Shown: piece by piece, positions 10,111 through 22,565 of the stretch
How positions within the stretch are numbered: the stretch's first letter is position 1
How the letters are laid out: each line of letters starts with the position of its first letter
Origin: Carex sylvatica
Lineage: Eukaryota; Streptophyta; Magnoliopsida; Poales; Cyperaceae
Length of the DNA: 64,000 nucleotides
NCBI GenBank assembly: GCA_964058845.1
Contig: CAXKVR010000088.1
Coordinates: 202,167 to 266,166, forward strand
Direction: 5' to 3'
Made by a program: the position numbers and the translations under genes
Notes under the pieces: model-generated
Told to the model about the DNA's origin: nothing
Seen by the model: only the letters and a program-made list of their open reading frames with translations
Databases searched by the model: none

Positions 10111-11880
10111 TTCTTATTGTTTCTTATTGTTATTGTACCAGTTTGATAACATATTTTACCTAGATCTAATAGTTACCAATGGAAAAAGGTTAGAAATTGT
10201 TGTGTGCTTTATATAGAGCAAGAGTGAAAGCCTTAAAATTATAAAATTATTTGACTACTGTACTTATTTACTGTGGTTTACAAGCAATAGCTCATATTGT
10301 TTTAGTAACACTTTTGTTTCTTTCTTGCAGTCTACTATTGAGTCAATATTCTTGATATTGACCGGTGCAATAATCATCAGATAATAATTATATGCTTTGA
10401 CAAAGATGTGCTAGTGCCTCTATTGTTTTAGCTAATCTAGATCTAATACAATGTTGGTTACTTTGAGCACAGTAAAGAAATTCAGGTTTGGCCTTTTCTG
10501 AAAAATGAAATGAAGCTGAATTTTTCTTCAATTGTTTTGTGCCAACTGGCAAACTAATAGTATTCTTCTATTGTTGTTTTGGCTTGTGATGTCAATTCAG
10601 GATTAGTATCTTGAATACAATAATTAACTTAATATTTAGGATTAGTATCTTGAGTCTTGCTAATCTTGTGCTAAGATTAAGTATCAGCACGTACAGGAGT
10701 TGTATAGTACTGTAATTTTATTTTTCCTTTGCATCATTTTTTTGTGCGTGCTTGCTCAAACTGAGACTAGTGTTAAGCTTAGTGTGCACATTTCAAATTC
10801 GAATTGGGCTGGAAGCAGTATCAATTGCATGTTGGGTAAATAGAACAAAGGCATAAAGGAGATACTTGTCGAAATCGGTGTATATTTTCAAGAGCAAGTA
10901 ACCAAATCTTATCTCCCTTAGCTTTTATTTTATATATTGAATGAAATTATATATTTTGATTCTTCCTTCTGATTTGTAAATAGTATGGCTTTTTAATTAA
11001 TCCTCTAACATGAACTCTTGTTTTGGATAGGTAAATGCTTTAATTTTTATATTGAGTTGTAATGATTTTTTTTGGATTTAAGATGTGTAAGTTATGTTTA
11101 TAATTGCAAGGGTGCTAGTTCTTTTTATAATTTAAATTTAAGATGTGTAAGTTCTTTTTAAGATGTGTTAGTTCCTTTCATGAAATTTACTTTGGTTCGG
11201 TTCTAATTGTTTGGTAAGTTTAATTCGGTCGAATCGGTTCTATTTTTGAAAACCGAATAAAACTTTGGATTAGGCATTTCAATTGTGATTAATTGTATCA
11301 CTTATTTCATGTCGGACCAAATTGTGCTATTTAAATGGGATTATGAAAATCATGTTCAATTCAAATTTTATTATAAATCAAATTGTCAAAGTTTTAGAGA
11401 AAAAGTTGTTGTTTCTTAATTACATTTCAATTGTGATTAGATTAATATTAATGAAAATAATAAGAAATATTTTCTAATCATTAAACAACAATTAAGGCAT
11501 TAAATTGGAATTGTTTATTGAAAAAGACATTCATTAAACACCAGTTGTCTCTTATATTATTATTTTTTATAGTGAAAATGGTTATTGAAAAAGACATTAT
11601 TATTTACCGTAAAGCAAATTCCTACAATACATCATTATAAGTATATTAAATAATTATGTTTAGAATGACACCTATATTATCTTGAAACAATTATTATTAT
11701 ATTATCTTGAAAAATAATGGTCTGGATCTAGATTATAGGTTTTAAATCAAATAGACTTGACAAATTAATACAAAGTAGGATGTGAAGAATATTAATTAGG
11801 ATGTGAACAAATTAATATACTAATGTAATTTACAAAAGTATATTCAATTTGAAGGGAGAGATCAAATATATATAGAAAAG
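10111..11880. other. Intergenic, no gene seen
   Basis: AT-rich sequence with small direct repeats (for example AAGATGTGTAAGTT near 11080 and 11145). No exon-like segment was recognised on either strand. Confidence 0.5.
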
Positions 11881-11889
11881 TTACTGTCC

Positions 11890-12061
11890 AGAAATTCAAT
11901 ACTTGTTGCATGGATAACCCATGCAACAAATAGTTCTCAAAAATTGTCAAAACTTGTTTCATGGGTTACCCATGCAACAAATATTGTCTAGATTCTGGAG
12001 ACTTGTTGTAACAGTAAGTCCATGCAACAAATCGGTCTCAAATATTTGTTGCATGGATTAC
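11890..12061. repeat. Clustered TTGTTGCATGG hairpins, left part
   Basis: The words TTGTTGCATGG and CCATGCAACAA alternate, forming several small inverted repeats about 60 bp apart. The last one is split by the solo LTR at 12062; the TSD ATTAC lies at 12057-12061. Confidence 0.7.
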
Positions 12062-14242
12062 TGTGACGTAGCGAAATCTGAAGAATATTAAAATAATAAA
12101 AATTTCGAAATATTAAGTTCATCTGAATTTTTCTGAATTTAAATCTAATGCCTTGATATATTTTTTTTTCTAATTTTATTCTGAATTTTCTGAGTCGAGG
12201 CATTTAGAATCGAATTTCTGATTTGATCGAATAAAAATAAACCTATCCGAATTGAAATATCAAATGGATCATTAAATTATACATATGAATATATCTATAT
12301 GTATATATATATGCTATAATGCAAATTTCTATTTAAATTAAGCAAGGGCTTTTCTTGAAAAATTTACATATATGCAATATTGGAAGTTTAATGGGCCTAT
12401 TAGCAAAATTGCCAAAACTAATCCAAAACCTTGATCTTTTCTCTTCCTTTGGCCGTGACCCCTTGTGTGTATACGTGTGTGTGTGTATTGTGTGTGGTGG
12501 GTGGCGGAAACAAAGAGGAAAAGAGAGGGAGAAGGTGAGAAGAGAGAAAAAAGTGAGATCCGAGTACACCGAATCGATCAGACGTACGCGAAATCGAGTT
12601 TGGAGCAAAGCACTACCACCTTGATCATCTCCTTCTCTTCAATTTGGTTTAGCAGGACAATCAGGTGAATCCCGGAATACCGAAAGGAGTTCAGACCAAC
12701 CGTAAGCGACACGAAAAGTACAAAGGTGCGGGGGTTCACGGGATTTTTCCTGAGGTTCAATTAGGAATTAAATAGGACGTTTTTAAATTGCATTTTGAAT
12801 TTCTGATTTCAAGCATCATCTGAGCATTGCATAACTAATTGAACTGTTTTATCTGTTGATCTGCATTCTGGTATGGTTTACCGATTGAACTGTTATTCTG
12901 ATTCTGATAGAGAATGAAACCACAGTGAATTGCTACTATTATATATATATATCACTGTAAGTGATATTCTGTTCTGCGAAATCTAGAGTATACACTAGAT
13001 TTCGATTTCGGGAACCATATGCGCATTGGGGAACGACCCCTCTGAGTCCAAACCGGTTGGAATGGGGATCTGTTATTCTGTGACTATAACTGTGGTAGAT
13101 AAGATTCTGTTATTCTGATTTCTGCTCTGATTTCTGGAACTAAATACTGGAAAGGATATATCTGTATGATTGGAACTGTAATGTCTGATTAAGAACCAGT
13201 CTTTTGTAAATGGTTAAGCCAAAGCACTGCAGATGAGGGTCTGATTTGATTGCACGGGGAGCGACATCTGTAGGTGTATGTAACCCTACAGATGCAGGTA
13301 TGTTCTGGGACCAGTTCGGTGGAACATCTGCATGTGCTACCAGATATCTGAGTTTAATTAAGACCCAATATTCTGATATGTTTCTGATGATTCTGTTTAA
13401 AGGCATTTAAAGATGTAGAATCATTTGATTATCGATTCAAAGCTTTGCATTCATGCTTTAACTCTGATTTTAGTTCCGTAGTTAATTCTGACGTGAATAT
13501 CTGATAAATCCAGTAGCTTCGGCACTGAGATAAACCGCGAAAAGGTTTTTCTCACCCGTTTCCTTGTGAAACATTTCAGGAAAGAAGGACTAGAGGCTTT
13601 CGGGATCAGACAGTGAGCTATCTGAGGTGTTAGGTATATGTATGCCCTGTTTTGAGATCGTTGTACTTGTTTAGTACTTGGATCAACTTTTGTTGTATAT
13701 ATATCCAACTAACCGGACTTGCGTAAATATTTCTAAACGGTTTCGATTTATGTTTTAAAATTTTATGTGCTTGCTTTATGCTTTCCATGCTATGTGTATG
13801 TATGCTTTTATGTTTTCAAAGTTTATGTTTTAAAAGTTATATGGTCTTTTGCATATATGTTTTTGTTGTGACATGATATGAATTTGGGGGTTTAAATGAA
13901 TACGGGTGGGATGACCGGCGTGGAGGGTCTATACTCCACGGTACCTGATATTTATAATTCTGACTAATCCGGGTAGATATAAATAAAAAAAAAATTAAAT
14001 TTGGTTTTCTGATATGATAAGTCATTGTTCTATTGGTTTTATCGAATCGAATTTACAAAGGCATGTATAAAAGTTTTGAAAAGTTTCGGATCAGTTTTAA
14101 ACTGATTTCAGATTTAATAAAATTGATTAAGTGTTCGGTTTGGGATAAAAACACCATTTATCTCATCGTAAATGCCTGGTGAATATATACGATCTATATA
14201 TTCACGGCGATACCGTCATGCCCCTGATCTCGGGGTGTGACA
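12062..14242 (+). mobile_element. Solo LTR of a Ty3/gypsy element (Tekay/Del-like), copy A, 2181 bp
   Basis: The element starts TGTGACGTAGCG, ends CTCGGGGTGTGACA and is flanked by the perfect 5-bp duplication ATTAC (12057-12061 and 14243-14247). No coding domain, primer-binding site or polypurine tract lies inside, so it is a solo LTR left by LTR-LTR recombination. The TGTGAC start and GGTGTGACA end resemble long Tekay-type LTRs; that lineage is inferred. It matches copy B at 46548-49389 almost perfectly, with identical conceptual translations of 62 and 88 residues, but lacks 671 bp between 12646 and 12647. Removing it restores an uninterrupted GCATGGATTACCCATGC palindrome, which confirms the ends. 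Confidence 0.9.
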
Positions 14243-14600
14243 ATTACCCATGCAACTGTCTAGTCTAAATTTGGAAGACTTGTTGCATGGGTATGAGATG
14301 AGTTGTTGTATGGATATTCATTAGAATATACTTTCTATCCTTGCTGGTGGGTCACGGGTCATCAAATATTTGTTACATTGATAAATAAGAGGCAGTTGCA
14401 TGGATAACCATCAAACTTGTTGCATGAGTAACTGTTGCATGGGACTACCGATGCAACAAATTTAACTGTGTCAGAAATGTCCGATGCAACAAATTTAACT
14501 GTGTCAGAAATGTCAATATTTGTTGCAACGACACTACTTATCCATGCAACAAATATTTTTATCCATGCAAAAAATTCAGATTTTAGTAGTGTATGGTATA
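14243..14600. repeat. Clustered TTGTTGCATGG hairpins, right part
   Basis: Continuation of the cluster interrupted by copy A. CCATGCAAC and TTGTTGCATGG words recur, and a 36-bp direct duplication containing AACAAATTTAACTGTGTCAG is present at 14455-14520. Confidence 0.65.
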
Positions 14601-14619
14601 GAGAGGCCCGTAAATAAAA

Positions 14620-15486
14620 TTTACCTGAGGTCAGGTTGCAACCATCAACGACTTTTATTAGCAATGTATAACTCTAGGGGAAGTAGTCTAGTGCATGCTA
14701 TCGCATGTTGTAAGTGCAGGAAGTTTGTATTTACTCTTTGGTAGTAAGAATCTAAAAAAACGACTTATTAGCAATGAAGGATTTTAAAAGAGGCCGGACA
14801 CCATAAATGATGAATTCAAAAATTAGTTGGTAGAAAAATCAGACACAAACATATATGACAGCCATTTTTATTAATACTCTAAGAAAAACAAATTATTAAT
14901 ACCCTAAGAAAAAAGATAATTTTAAAACTGCTCCCACTACAGATATTTTTTTCAAAATTACCCGACCACCAGGTCCACGGGCGACCCAGTCTCCATAGAA
15001 GACCGCCCGGGCTAGAGGCGGTCCACTAGGGACCAGACTGCCTGGGGTCCAGGCGGTCCTCCTTTTTTTTTTTTTTTTAGAGATCTTAATAATTTGATTT
15101 AAATAATTTTGTGAAGAAATTTTTTTCTTGTATAGAGTTTATGCCAAAAAAATAAGACATTTGATATATTTATAAAGCGATGTCATAACTGTCTAGAGTC
15201 GTAGATTTATGAAGAAATAATTTTTTGGGGAGAGAGAAGCAGAGGCATTTTTTTAAAAGAAGTTGAATGCAGAGGCATTTTTTTAATTTTCTTTTTTTAA
15301 AGGGTATTAATAAAAATGACTGCATATGTGATTGTGTAGAACTGTAGAAGTGATTCAAAAGAGCATGGAGGAACAAACAATTTGAAATTGAGACACTTGA
15401 TGAGTTAGTATGATGTAATTTTATTTTACGGAAAAAATATAATAATTATAATTTTTATAAATAATATATATATAGAGAGAGAGAGT
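14620..15486. other. Intergenic with a small GC-rich patch
   Basis: No gene is seen. At 14958-15062 there is a GC-rich block full of GGCGGTC, CCGCCCGGGC and CCAGGCGGTCC words, ending in an oligo-T run. It stands out against the AT-rich surroundings and resembles a short insertion with an A/T tail, but no target duplication was recognised. Confidence 0.4.
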
Positions 15487-15815
15487 ATGGCTACGGTGCT
15501 ATGGGTTGCATAGAGGGCTACGGTGCTACGGCTCAATATTTGAATTTTTAAAATCCTAACGGTCGATTCGAACCGTTCATCTTGTTCTCCATATTAATAT
15601 GTGTTTGGAGACCAAATTTTACATATTTTGAAAAAAATTTACTATTTTTTTAGATAGGTAGAAAATTAAATATCTGAATGGTGTAGACCATTGAATTTTG
15701 CACTCATCTTAATAAATAGTAAAAAAATTTCAAAAAATATAAAATTTGGTCTCCAAGCACATTATTGTGGAGATCACATCTAACGGTTTGGATCGATGAT
15801 TTGGACTTTGAAAAT
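15487..15815. mobile_element. Foldback MITE, GCTACGGTGC family, right arm eroded
   Basis: The left part (TATGGCTACGGTGCTATGGG through TTTGGAGACCAAATTTTACA) is nearly identical to the left arm of the element at 40976-41380. The right arm returns as an inverted copy (AAATTTGGTCTCCAAGCACA) but loses similarity near 15810, before the terminal inverted repeat. Confidence 0.7.
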
Positions 15816-15864
15816 GTATAAAATGATTGTGATAACTTGTTGTAACTCAAAAATTGTTGTAACT

Positions 15865-15865
<1 letters not shown>

Positions 15866-15894
<29 letters not shown>
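15866..15894. repeat. (TA)n microsatellite
   Basis: Uninterrupted TA repeat directly at the left end of the next foldback element. Confidence 0.95.
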
Positions 15895-15898
<4 letters not shown>

Positions 15899-16316
15899 CT
15901 AATGTGTATTCGAATGTATATGGGCCGAAATATATACGGTCCAAATTTGACTTTTCAAAATTCAAACAGTCGATCCGAACCGTTCATCTTGTTCTCCATA
16001 TTAATATGTGCTTGGAGACCAAATTCTACATTTTTTTTGAATTTGTTTACTATTTATTAAGTATTTTACAAAATTGTTGATCCAACGGTGGCTTAACAAA
16101 ACAGTAAAATCAGCAGCCACCGTTGGATCAACAATTTTGTAAAATACTTAATAAATAGTAAATAAATTCAGAAAAATATAAAATTTGGTCTCCAAGCACA
16201 TATTAATATGAAGAACAAGATGAACAGTTCGGATCAACCGTTTGAATTTTAAAAAAATTGAATTTAAATCATATGTATTTCGATCCATATACATTCGAAT
16301 GCACATTAGTCACGAA
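15895..16316. mobile_element. Near-perfect foldback MITE
   Basis: The left arm starts GTGACTAATGTGTATTCGAA, and the right arm ends with its inverse (TTCGAATGCACATTAGTCAC). The arms run about 200 bp each and meet at a centre with a CAACGGTGGC inverted pair (about 16083 and 16120). The element is non-coding; overlapping frames are chance. It shares the GGTCTCCAAGCACATATTAA block with the family at 15487, 32511 and 40976. Confidence 0.85.
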
Positions 16317-16689
16317 TATATATATAAAAAGAGAGAGAAGGCTTACCCCCTTTCTCCAATACCTACTGCCTCTGCAATCTGCATAGGAGTCGATAATTTA
16401 GGGGGAATTTATGAGACTTCTGTAGAATATTTTTCCGTCAGCTAATATTTTATATATTATTATAGAAATAAAATAGTCGAGCATGCTCGAAAACTTTATC
16501 TATTAATTATTATTAGTATTTTTTTTTCATTTCTTGGAACTCGTCCACATGTATGGATAATCGGATATTATGACTTACAATTAAAAAAAAAATGCAACTG
16601 TTGAATAGAAACCCAATTGAAATTTTGAAGAATTATTTTCTTTTTGTGACCATTTAAGGAAGTTTAAGCTGGTCACGTTTGGGTACAAT

Positions 16690-17110
16690 TCCTTCAAAAA
16701 AATTAAGTATTTGATCAAAATTAAATAATTTTAAATATTTTATTGAATACATAAACAAGAGGGTTTCAATACCTCATATTGTATATTTTTATTTCCAAAG
16801 TCCAAATTGTTGATTCAAAAAAATTAAGTATTTGATCAAAATTAAATAATTTTAAATATTTTATTGAATATATAAACAAGAGGGTTTCAATACCTCATCT
16901 TTTTCATACCTCATATTGTATATTTTCATTTCCAAAGTCCAAATTGTTGATCCGAACCATTCAACATGAGTTTCATATTAAAATATATTTGGAGATAAAA
17001 TTTTATAATTTTTGTAAATTTGTTACTATTTTTTAAAATATGTACAAAATTATTGTATCTGAAATGTTAAAAAATAATAATTTTTTACATATTTAAAAAA
17101 AAAATTATTT
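16690..17110. repeat. Duplicated relic of the same foldback superfamily
   Basis: A block of about 120 bp (AAGTATTTGATCAAAATTAA through CAAAGTCCAAATTGTTGAT) occurs twice in direct order at about 16693-16814 and 16815-16955. It is followed by a degraded arm resembling the MITE arms (TCCGAACCATTCAACATG). A related relic lies at 52468-52745. Confidence 0.6.
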
Positions 17111-17389
17111 ATCACTTAATATATTTTAATATAAAAATTAGATTAAATAATTCAGATTGATAATTTAAAATTTAAAAATATAAATATATAATATAAACAA
17201 TAATGAGGTACGAAAGAAATGATACATTGGAACCTTCTCTCTAAACAATTCTCTTTTATAAGTTTTCAAAGTCTCGAACTCTCCGTACATAATACATCCC
17301 GTCCCTTGGAAGTTAGAACGGAAACGGCGAAATTTACATTTTAGAAACGGAAACACGGTCTAAAACCTCTCCCGTTTGAAACTTCTTTC

Positions 17390-17702
17390 AGATCCGACCC
17401 TTTTCTCCCGTCTACAAACAGTGACTACATATCGTCTATTCCAGATACCTTGTTATATTTCCTGTCACAATCCACTGACAGGTCAGATTCATTTCCGTGG
17501 TGCCCGCAGTCAGTGACTTGCAACAGGAATTACACAATGGAATCTACAACAGAGAAATCGGAAGTCTCAAACACCGGGTCTGTCGAATTTGTTCCTTGGA
17601 GTAGGTACCTCTTTCTCTCTCTCTCTCTCAGAACTCGACAACACGAACACAAAGTAACTAGCGAATTCTTTCAACACTCGTCTAAGGAACCAGTATTTAC
17701 AG
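17390..17702 (+). other. Probable 5'UTR exon of the cyclophilin gene
   Basis: This stretch is less AT-rich than its surroundings and ends in TTTACAG|GTAACT at 17702/17703, a good splice donor. The matching acceptor would be GGAACAG|GTTTTT at 18337/18338, just before the start codon at 18377. The exon holds short upstream frames, including an ATG at 17537, whose products are not recognisable. The transcription start was not located, and an alternative donor lies near 17602. Confidence 0.45.
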
Positions 17703-18376
17703 GTAACTTATCCATTGTCAAGTCAAAAAATTGTTAGATTTTTTGTTATCTGAATTGGGGTTGTTGTTAAGATTTCTCTTCTTGATTTCGATTTTGGTTT
17801 TAGTGGATAACTAGTAGCAAAAGTTTGCCTCGAATAATTTACTTGATTTCGATGTTGGTTTAGTGAATCTTGCTTGTCCATTATCCGTTTCTTACTTGAT
17901 CTATCGGGTCATGTTTGAATATTAGTTTCAGTTTACTCAAAAGATGAGAAACCTAGTTTCCCAATTACGAAAAAAATTAAATGCTTTCTGGCCTTTCTTC
18001 TGGTTTTGCGGTTACATTCCGATTTTGCGGTCAACTGTAAATGCTTAACAGTTGTATTTAGGAGAGATCAGATAGTATTAGTGTCAATTGGTCTTGGGCT
18101 GATGTCCCAGTTTGATCCTAAAGCTTGGTTCTTTCTTTTTATCTTAATTATAAATGGAACTAATTAATTATCCTTACCATATCAGAGCTTATGTTATCTG
18201 TCTTTTTTAATTAACATGGATACTGTTAATCTAAACATGAGTAAGGTAAAATCAGTAATAAAGGAGAAATGTAGAAGATCAAATAGCATGTATTTGATGG
18301 TCAACTCATATACTGGTTATTATTTTTGTGGAACAGGTTTTTTAGGGATTGTACGGGAAAAAATAATTTGTATAAA

Positions 18377-20609
18377 ATGGCAAGGATTAAACCGCAACAA
18401 CTATTGATGCAAAGTAAAAAGAAAAAGGGACCAAGTAGAGTGAGCATACCGGCAATTCTGACTATAGCTCTCTTTACTCTCTTTCTTATTTTCTCTCTTA
18501 TTGGCACATATCAGCACTGGCACAATAGGTAAATCTCCTTCTTAACCTTTTCACATTATCTTACTTTAGCCCCACCTGCTAATTTGGCGAAAAACATGTA
18601 AATGCAATTAGGTCAAGTGAAGAACCATATTCAAACCAAACTACAAAACCCTATTTGCTGACCATTTAAAATTGTATAAACTGTAGACTGTTCCTTTAGT
18701 ATGCTTGATATGTGTATGCTTGACAGTGTTGTTGTTTTATACATTTTTAGGCCAAAAAATCAAGCAGAGATGGATCTGGTATTTGAGGTACCTATGTTTT
18801 TTTTTTTTTTTCCCCTTGTGAAGTTTTGCATTTTTTACTTAAACATTAACATTTGACAACTAATTTTTTTTATTTTCTTAAAGCGCTCAGATTTGACTAC
18901 ACAAACAGAGAAGCCTAGTGTGCCTAAGTATGCCGTAAGTACCTCTACTTCATCTTAGCAGTGCTACAAAAACAACAGTCAACTGTTAATATGCAAAATT
19001 GGTGCTGATAATATGCAATTCTATACAGATAATAGAAACAGGAAAGGGGGCAATAACAATGGAACTATACAAGGATGCTTCTTCTGATGTGGTTGAAAAG
19101 TTCATCGAATTGTGGTATATTTCTTTATTTCAATATTATGTTTTAATGCCACATTTAATTTTCAAATTGATCTGACCAACAAATTAATGAATGATATATG
19201 TACTTTGTACAGCAAGAAAGGGCATTTCAAAGGGATGCTGTTTCACCACGTAATAAAAAATTACGTGATACAGGGAGGTGAATCTCAAGGAGATACGGCT
19301 CCACACGATTGGATCTTGAATGGTAAAAACGGTGCTAAACTCACCACCAGGTTATTTTCCATTTTCTTTTATTTATCTTCCAGGGGTTTTTGCAGATAAC
19401 AGCCACCATGTATTAATTTTTGGTTTTGCATGCACCATCTATCTTAAGTTCATAGAAATGATACAGAATCAAGTGGGTTTTTTTTTGGGGGGGGAATGCA
19501 AGGACTAGGAATTGGAGTAACTGTTTTATTGCAAAATATCTTCTTCTTTTTTTATGGAAGTAATAAGCAATTGCCAAAAATATGATTTTTGTTGACACCA
19601 ATTTGAAATTTAGATGGGTCAAAACTATGTTAGGATTGAATTAAGGGCAAAAATGATCAATTAATATATTTTCCTAAAACCCTGATAAAATGCTGTATTA
19701 TTTGCTAAAACCTACATATGAAGTCCTAACTTACCATTTATGTAATAAATGTATATATATCTGGTTCCAGTAACAGACAAAAACCTTATACCATACTTGT
19801 TGGCCTTAGCTTAATTGTACAAGCATATGAAATATATATCTAAAACTTGAAAATATAAATTGTACAGCCCAAAGCACGAAGCTTTCATGATTGGTACAAC
19901 AAAATTAAACCCTAACAGAAAAGGGTTTGATATCTTTATCACGACCGCACCTATTCCTGACTTGAATGAGAAGCTTCTGATCTTTGGTCGGGTCATCCAA
20001 GGGGAAGATGTTGTTCAGGTAATAACCTAATTTAAAAAAAAAAAACTGTAATTTAAACATTAAAAGGAAGAAAATTTTCATTCTTTTAAGTCTGATAGGG
20101 TAGTTTATTCTGAAATTAGGTGGTGGGTGCAAATTTTGATACTGAAATACAAATTTATTAGTACTTGTAATCTGTGATGTAAACCTCTAGGTACAAGAGG
20201 TTTTTAGTTAGTGTTCTTTGACTTTTTTATTTCTCTTAAATTGCTACAGCATACTGTACTTGAGAGTATTTTATCCAGTGCTTGTTCATTTCAGTCCCAC
20301 ATAACTTTTGAGATTAAGATACAAGTCCTGAAGGGTTTACTAAATCCAAAATCCTTGATTTGGAATTTAGAAATGAATTTCTCCTGTTAACAAGGTCTCA
20401 GATAGTTAAGCACTGATGGTAGGATTCATTTGGTTAAAATTGTTCCTTCTCATTTCGTTTGATACTGGATATGGGTTCTACCATAATTTATTCTTGATTT
20501 CATTTTTTATTTTTTCTTATAGGAAATAGAAGAAGTAGATACGGATGAGCATTACAAGCCAAAATCCTCAGTTGGGATAGTAGACATATCTTTAAAAGAA
20601 GATCTTTGA
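18377..20609 (+). CDS. CYP21-4: Membrane-anchored cyclophilin-type peptidyl-prolyl isomerase, CYP21-4-like
   Basis: Seven coding exons, all with GT-AG borders and consistent phase: 18377-18528, 18751-18787, 18884-18934, 19029-19114, 19213-19350, 19868-20018, 20523-20609. They encode 233 aa; the Arabidopsis protein is of similar length as I recall. The N-terminus MARIKPQQLLMQSKKKKGP followed by a hydrophobic segment at about 24-45 is typical of the type II anchored, Golgi-associated CYP21-4 group. The cyclophilin domain runs from about 81 to the end (ELYKD, GHFKG, VIQGG at 127-131, ITTAPIPDLN, VFGRV-like LIFGRV, EEVDTDEHY). The catalytic Arg of cyclophilins (the R in F-H-R) is His here: F119-H120-H121. 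Activity may therefore be reduced. A 5'UTR intron is likely upstream. Confidence 0.94.
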
Positions 20610-20882
20610 ACCAGTATATTTGTACTTTGAATTTCACATTTGAAGAGTATTAGTACTCATCAGAAGGAAGTTGTCTGATCGATTTTATGACCCATTTGCG
20701 GATGGTGAGGCCATGTATGTAAAAAATTTAGAAATTATTTTGCATTTTGGTAATGCAAAATTGAAGTAGTGTTTTGCACTTTTAACAAGAGTTGTTTTTT
20801 TTTTTGTGCACTATTTCTTGGGTTTTGCACTTGAACAAAATCATTTTTAGAACATTCATATCTTTTTAGATATTTCTTGTGC

Positions 20883-20905
20883 TGTGTGTGTGTGTGTGTG
20901 TGTGT
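20883..20905. repeat. (TG)n microsatellite
   Basis: TG dinucleotide run about 275 bp after the cyclophilin stop codon, probably in or just past its 3'UTR. Confidence 0.95.
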
Positions 20906-22146
20906 TGCTGAGTATCTTTGTAAAAGAGAGGTGCTTTTCTCCTGTTACAGTATTACCAGTATTTTTGTTTAAACGTACAATAATATCGGATTACTAGGTG
21001 AAGATGACAAAAAGAATTTAACGTAGATGAGGGAACATTTTTTGTTGAAGTTGCAGGGGTTAAAAGTTAAAACATTATATAATTTTTATTACAAAACTGG
21101 CTGGTTTCTGTTGTAGTGTACAGCCTTTTGAGATACTGGATGCATGTGCCGTTAAAATGTTTATCCTTTCTATTTTCCAAAATATGACTTGCCGATTACT
21201 AAATGCTAAATTTGGGTCGCATGCATAATTCTTTAGAGCTCTACCGTAAACCAATTTTAATGAGTCTTGCCAGTATAACATGAGTATCATTTCAGTCTAT
21301 ATAACACTTTCTAAAATTTATCGAATCGATGTCAAATAATAAATCCAAACTGTTCTACTTCATTAGTTGTGTTTACATGTAAAATTTATAACTTTTTGAA
21401 TTTATTTGGTATCAAGTCAAACGGTTAAATGTGTGAGTTTTTAAGTTAATTTTAATACATTTATTTTTCAACATTTTTACTGCTTAATTTGATACTAAAA
21501 TAACTCGAAAATATAAAAATATTGCATATAAATGTATTACTCATAAAGTAAATTGGTTTGAACAGTTTGAATTAGTTGTTTAAAATCTATTCAATTAATT
21601 TTAAAGTTAGTGTCATGTGACACTGATGCTATACTAGCCGAACTCTATTTTAATTGAAAACTTGTGTCAACCTATCCAGTCCAGAAAATTCCAAACCAAT
21701 CGATGATATCATATCACTTACCGATGGCATTGAGCCTATTTGAGCTGGCTTCGAATGGAAAATCTGAAATTATTGACAAGTCAACCTCTGGTATATAATC
21801 TATGGACGGGGTCTGCTCGATGTTCGGTCCAATATCCACCGTACAATTCATATAAAAAATCGTGCAAACTTGATCCACACAAAATTTAAAGTTGTTCGTA
21901 CAAATTATGATATGAACGTTTTGATTGGACATTGAACTGAATTTTGAATTTGATATAATATGAATTGAACCACTCAGTGTAGTAATATTCGGTCTATTTG
22001 GCCGAATATTTCTATTCGGTTACAATCTGAATAGAAAATCTATATTTGATTAGAATATGTAGTTTAGAGTATATTAACAGTAATAAAAATACCGATTTAG
22101 AGTATTAACAGTTGTTTATACTACATATTATCATATACATATTTGA
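20906..22146. other. Intergenic, no gene seen
   Basis: AT-rich sequence after the cyclophilin 3'UTR. Short frames at 21075 and 21714 (both minus) have no recognisable domain or codon pattern. Confidence 0.5.
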
Positions 22147-22565
22147 GGAGGATTCAAATGCCTCTATTTTTTGTGTCTCCATCATGTCTCCATTTTTTAA
22201 AACTTTAATAATTCAAAATTTAAAACTTAAAAGTAAAAAATAAAACTGTTGGATATGATCTATATCATTTTATCTATGCACGTGTAAAAAAATTATGATA
22301 TTTCAATTTTATTTTGGTTGTCATCAAGAGCTTGTAAAAAACGTACTAATGTGAATAATTTCTAGACGTTAATTTTTAAACTTATTGATTCACATAAAAA
22401 CAAAATTGAAATGTGATAATTTTTTATGAGCACATAAAGAAAATAACATAGATCACATCTAACGGTTTTATTTTAACTTTAAATTTTTAAATTTTGAGTT
22501 ATTAAAGTTTTTAAAAAATGGAGGCATGATGGAGGCACAAAAAATGGAGACATTTGAACTCTCAT
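22147..22565. mobile_element. Foldback MITE with CTCCAT-rich ends
   Basis: The left end (GAGGATTCAAATGCCTCTAT, then GTCTCCATCATG) is mirrored at the right (CATGATGGAGGCACAAAAAA, then GGAGACATTTGAACTCTC). Inverse arms cover most of the 420 bp, and there is no coding capacity. A clear TSD was not identified. Confidence 0.75.

Noticed and set aside
12333..12668. Several overlapping frames in copy A and their counterparts in copy B
   Set aside because: They occur on both strands of an LTR that has no coding function; identity between copies reflects recent transposition, not protein conservation.
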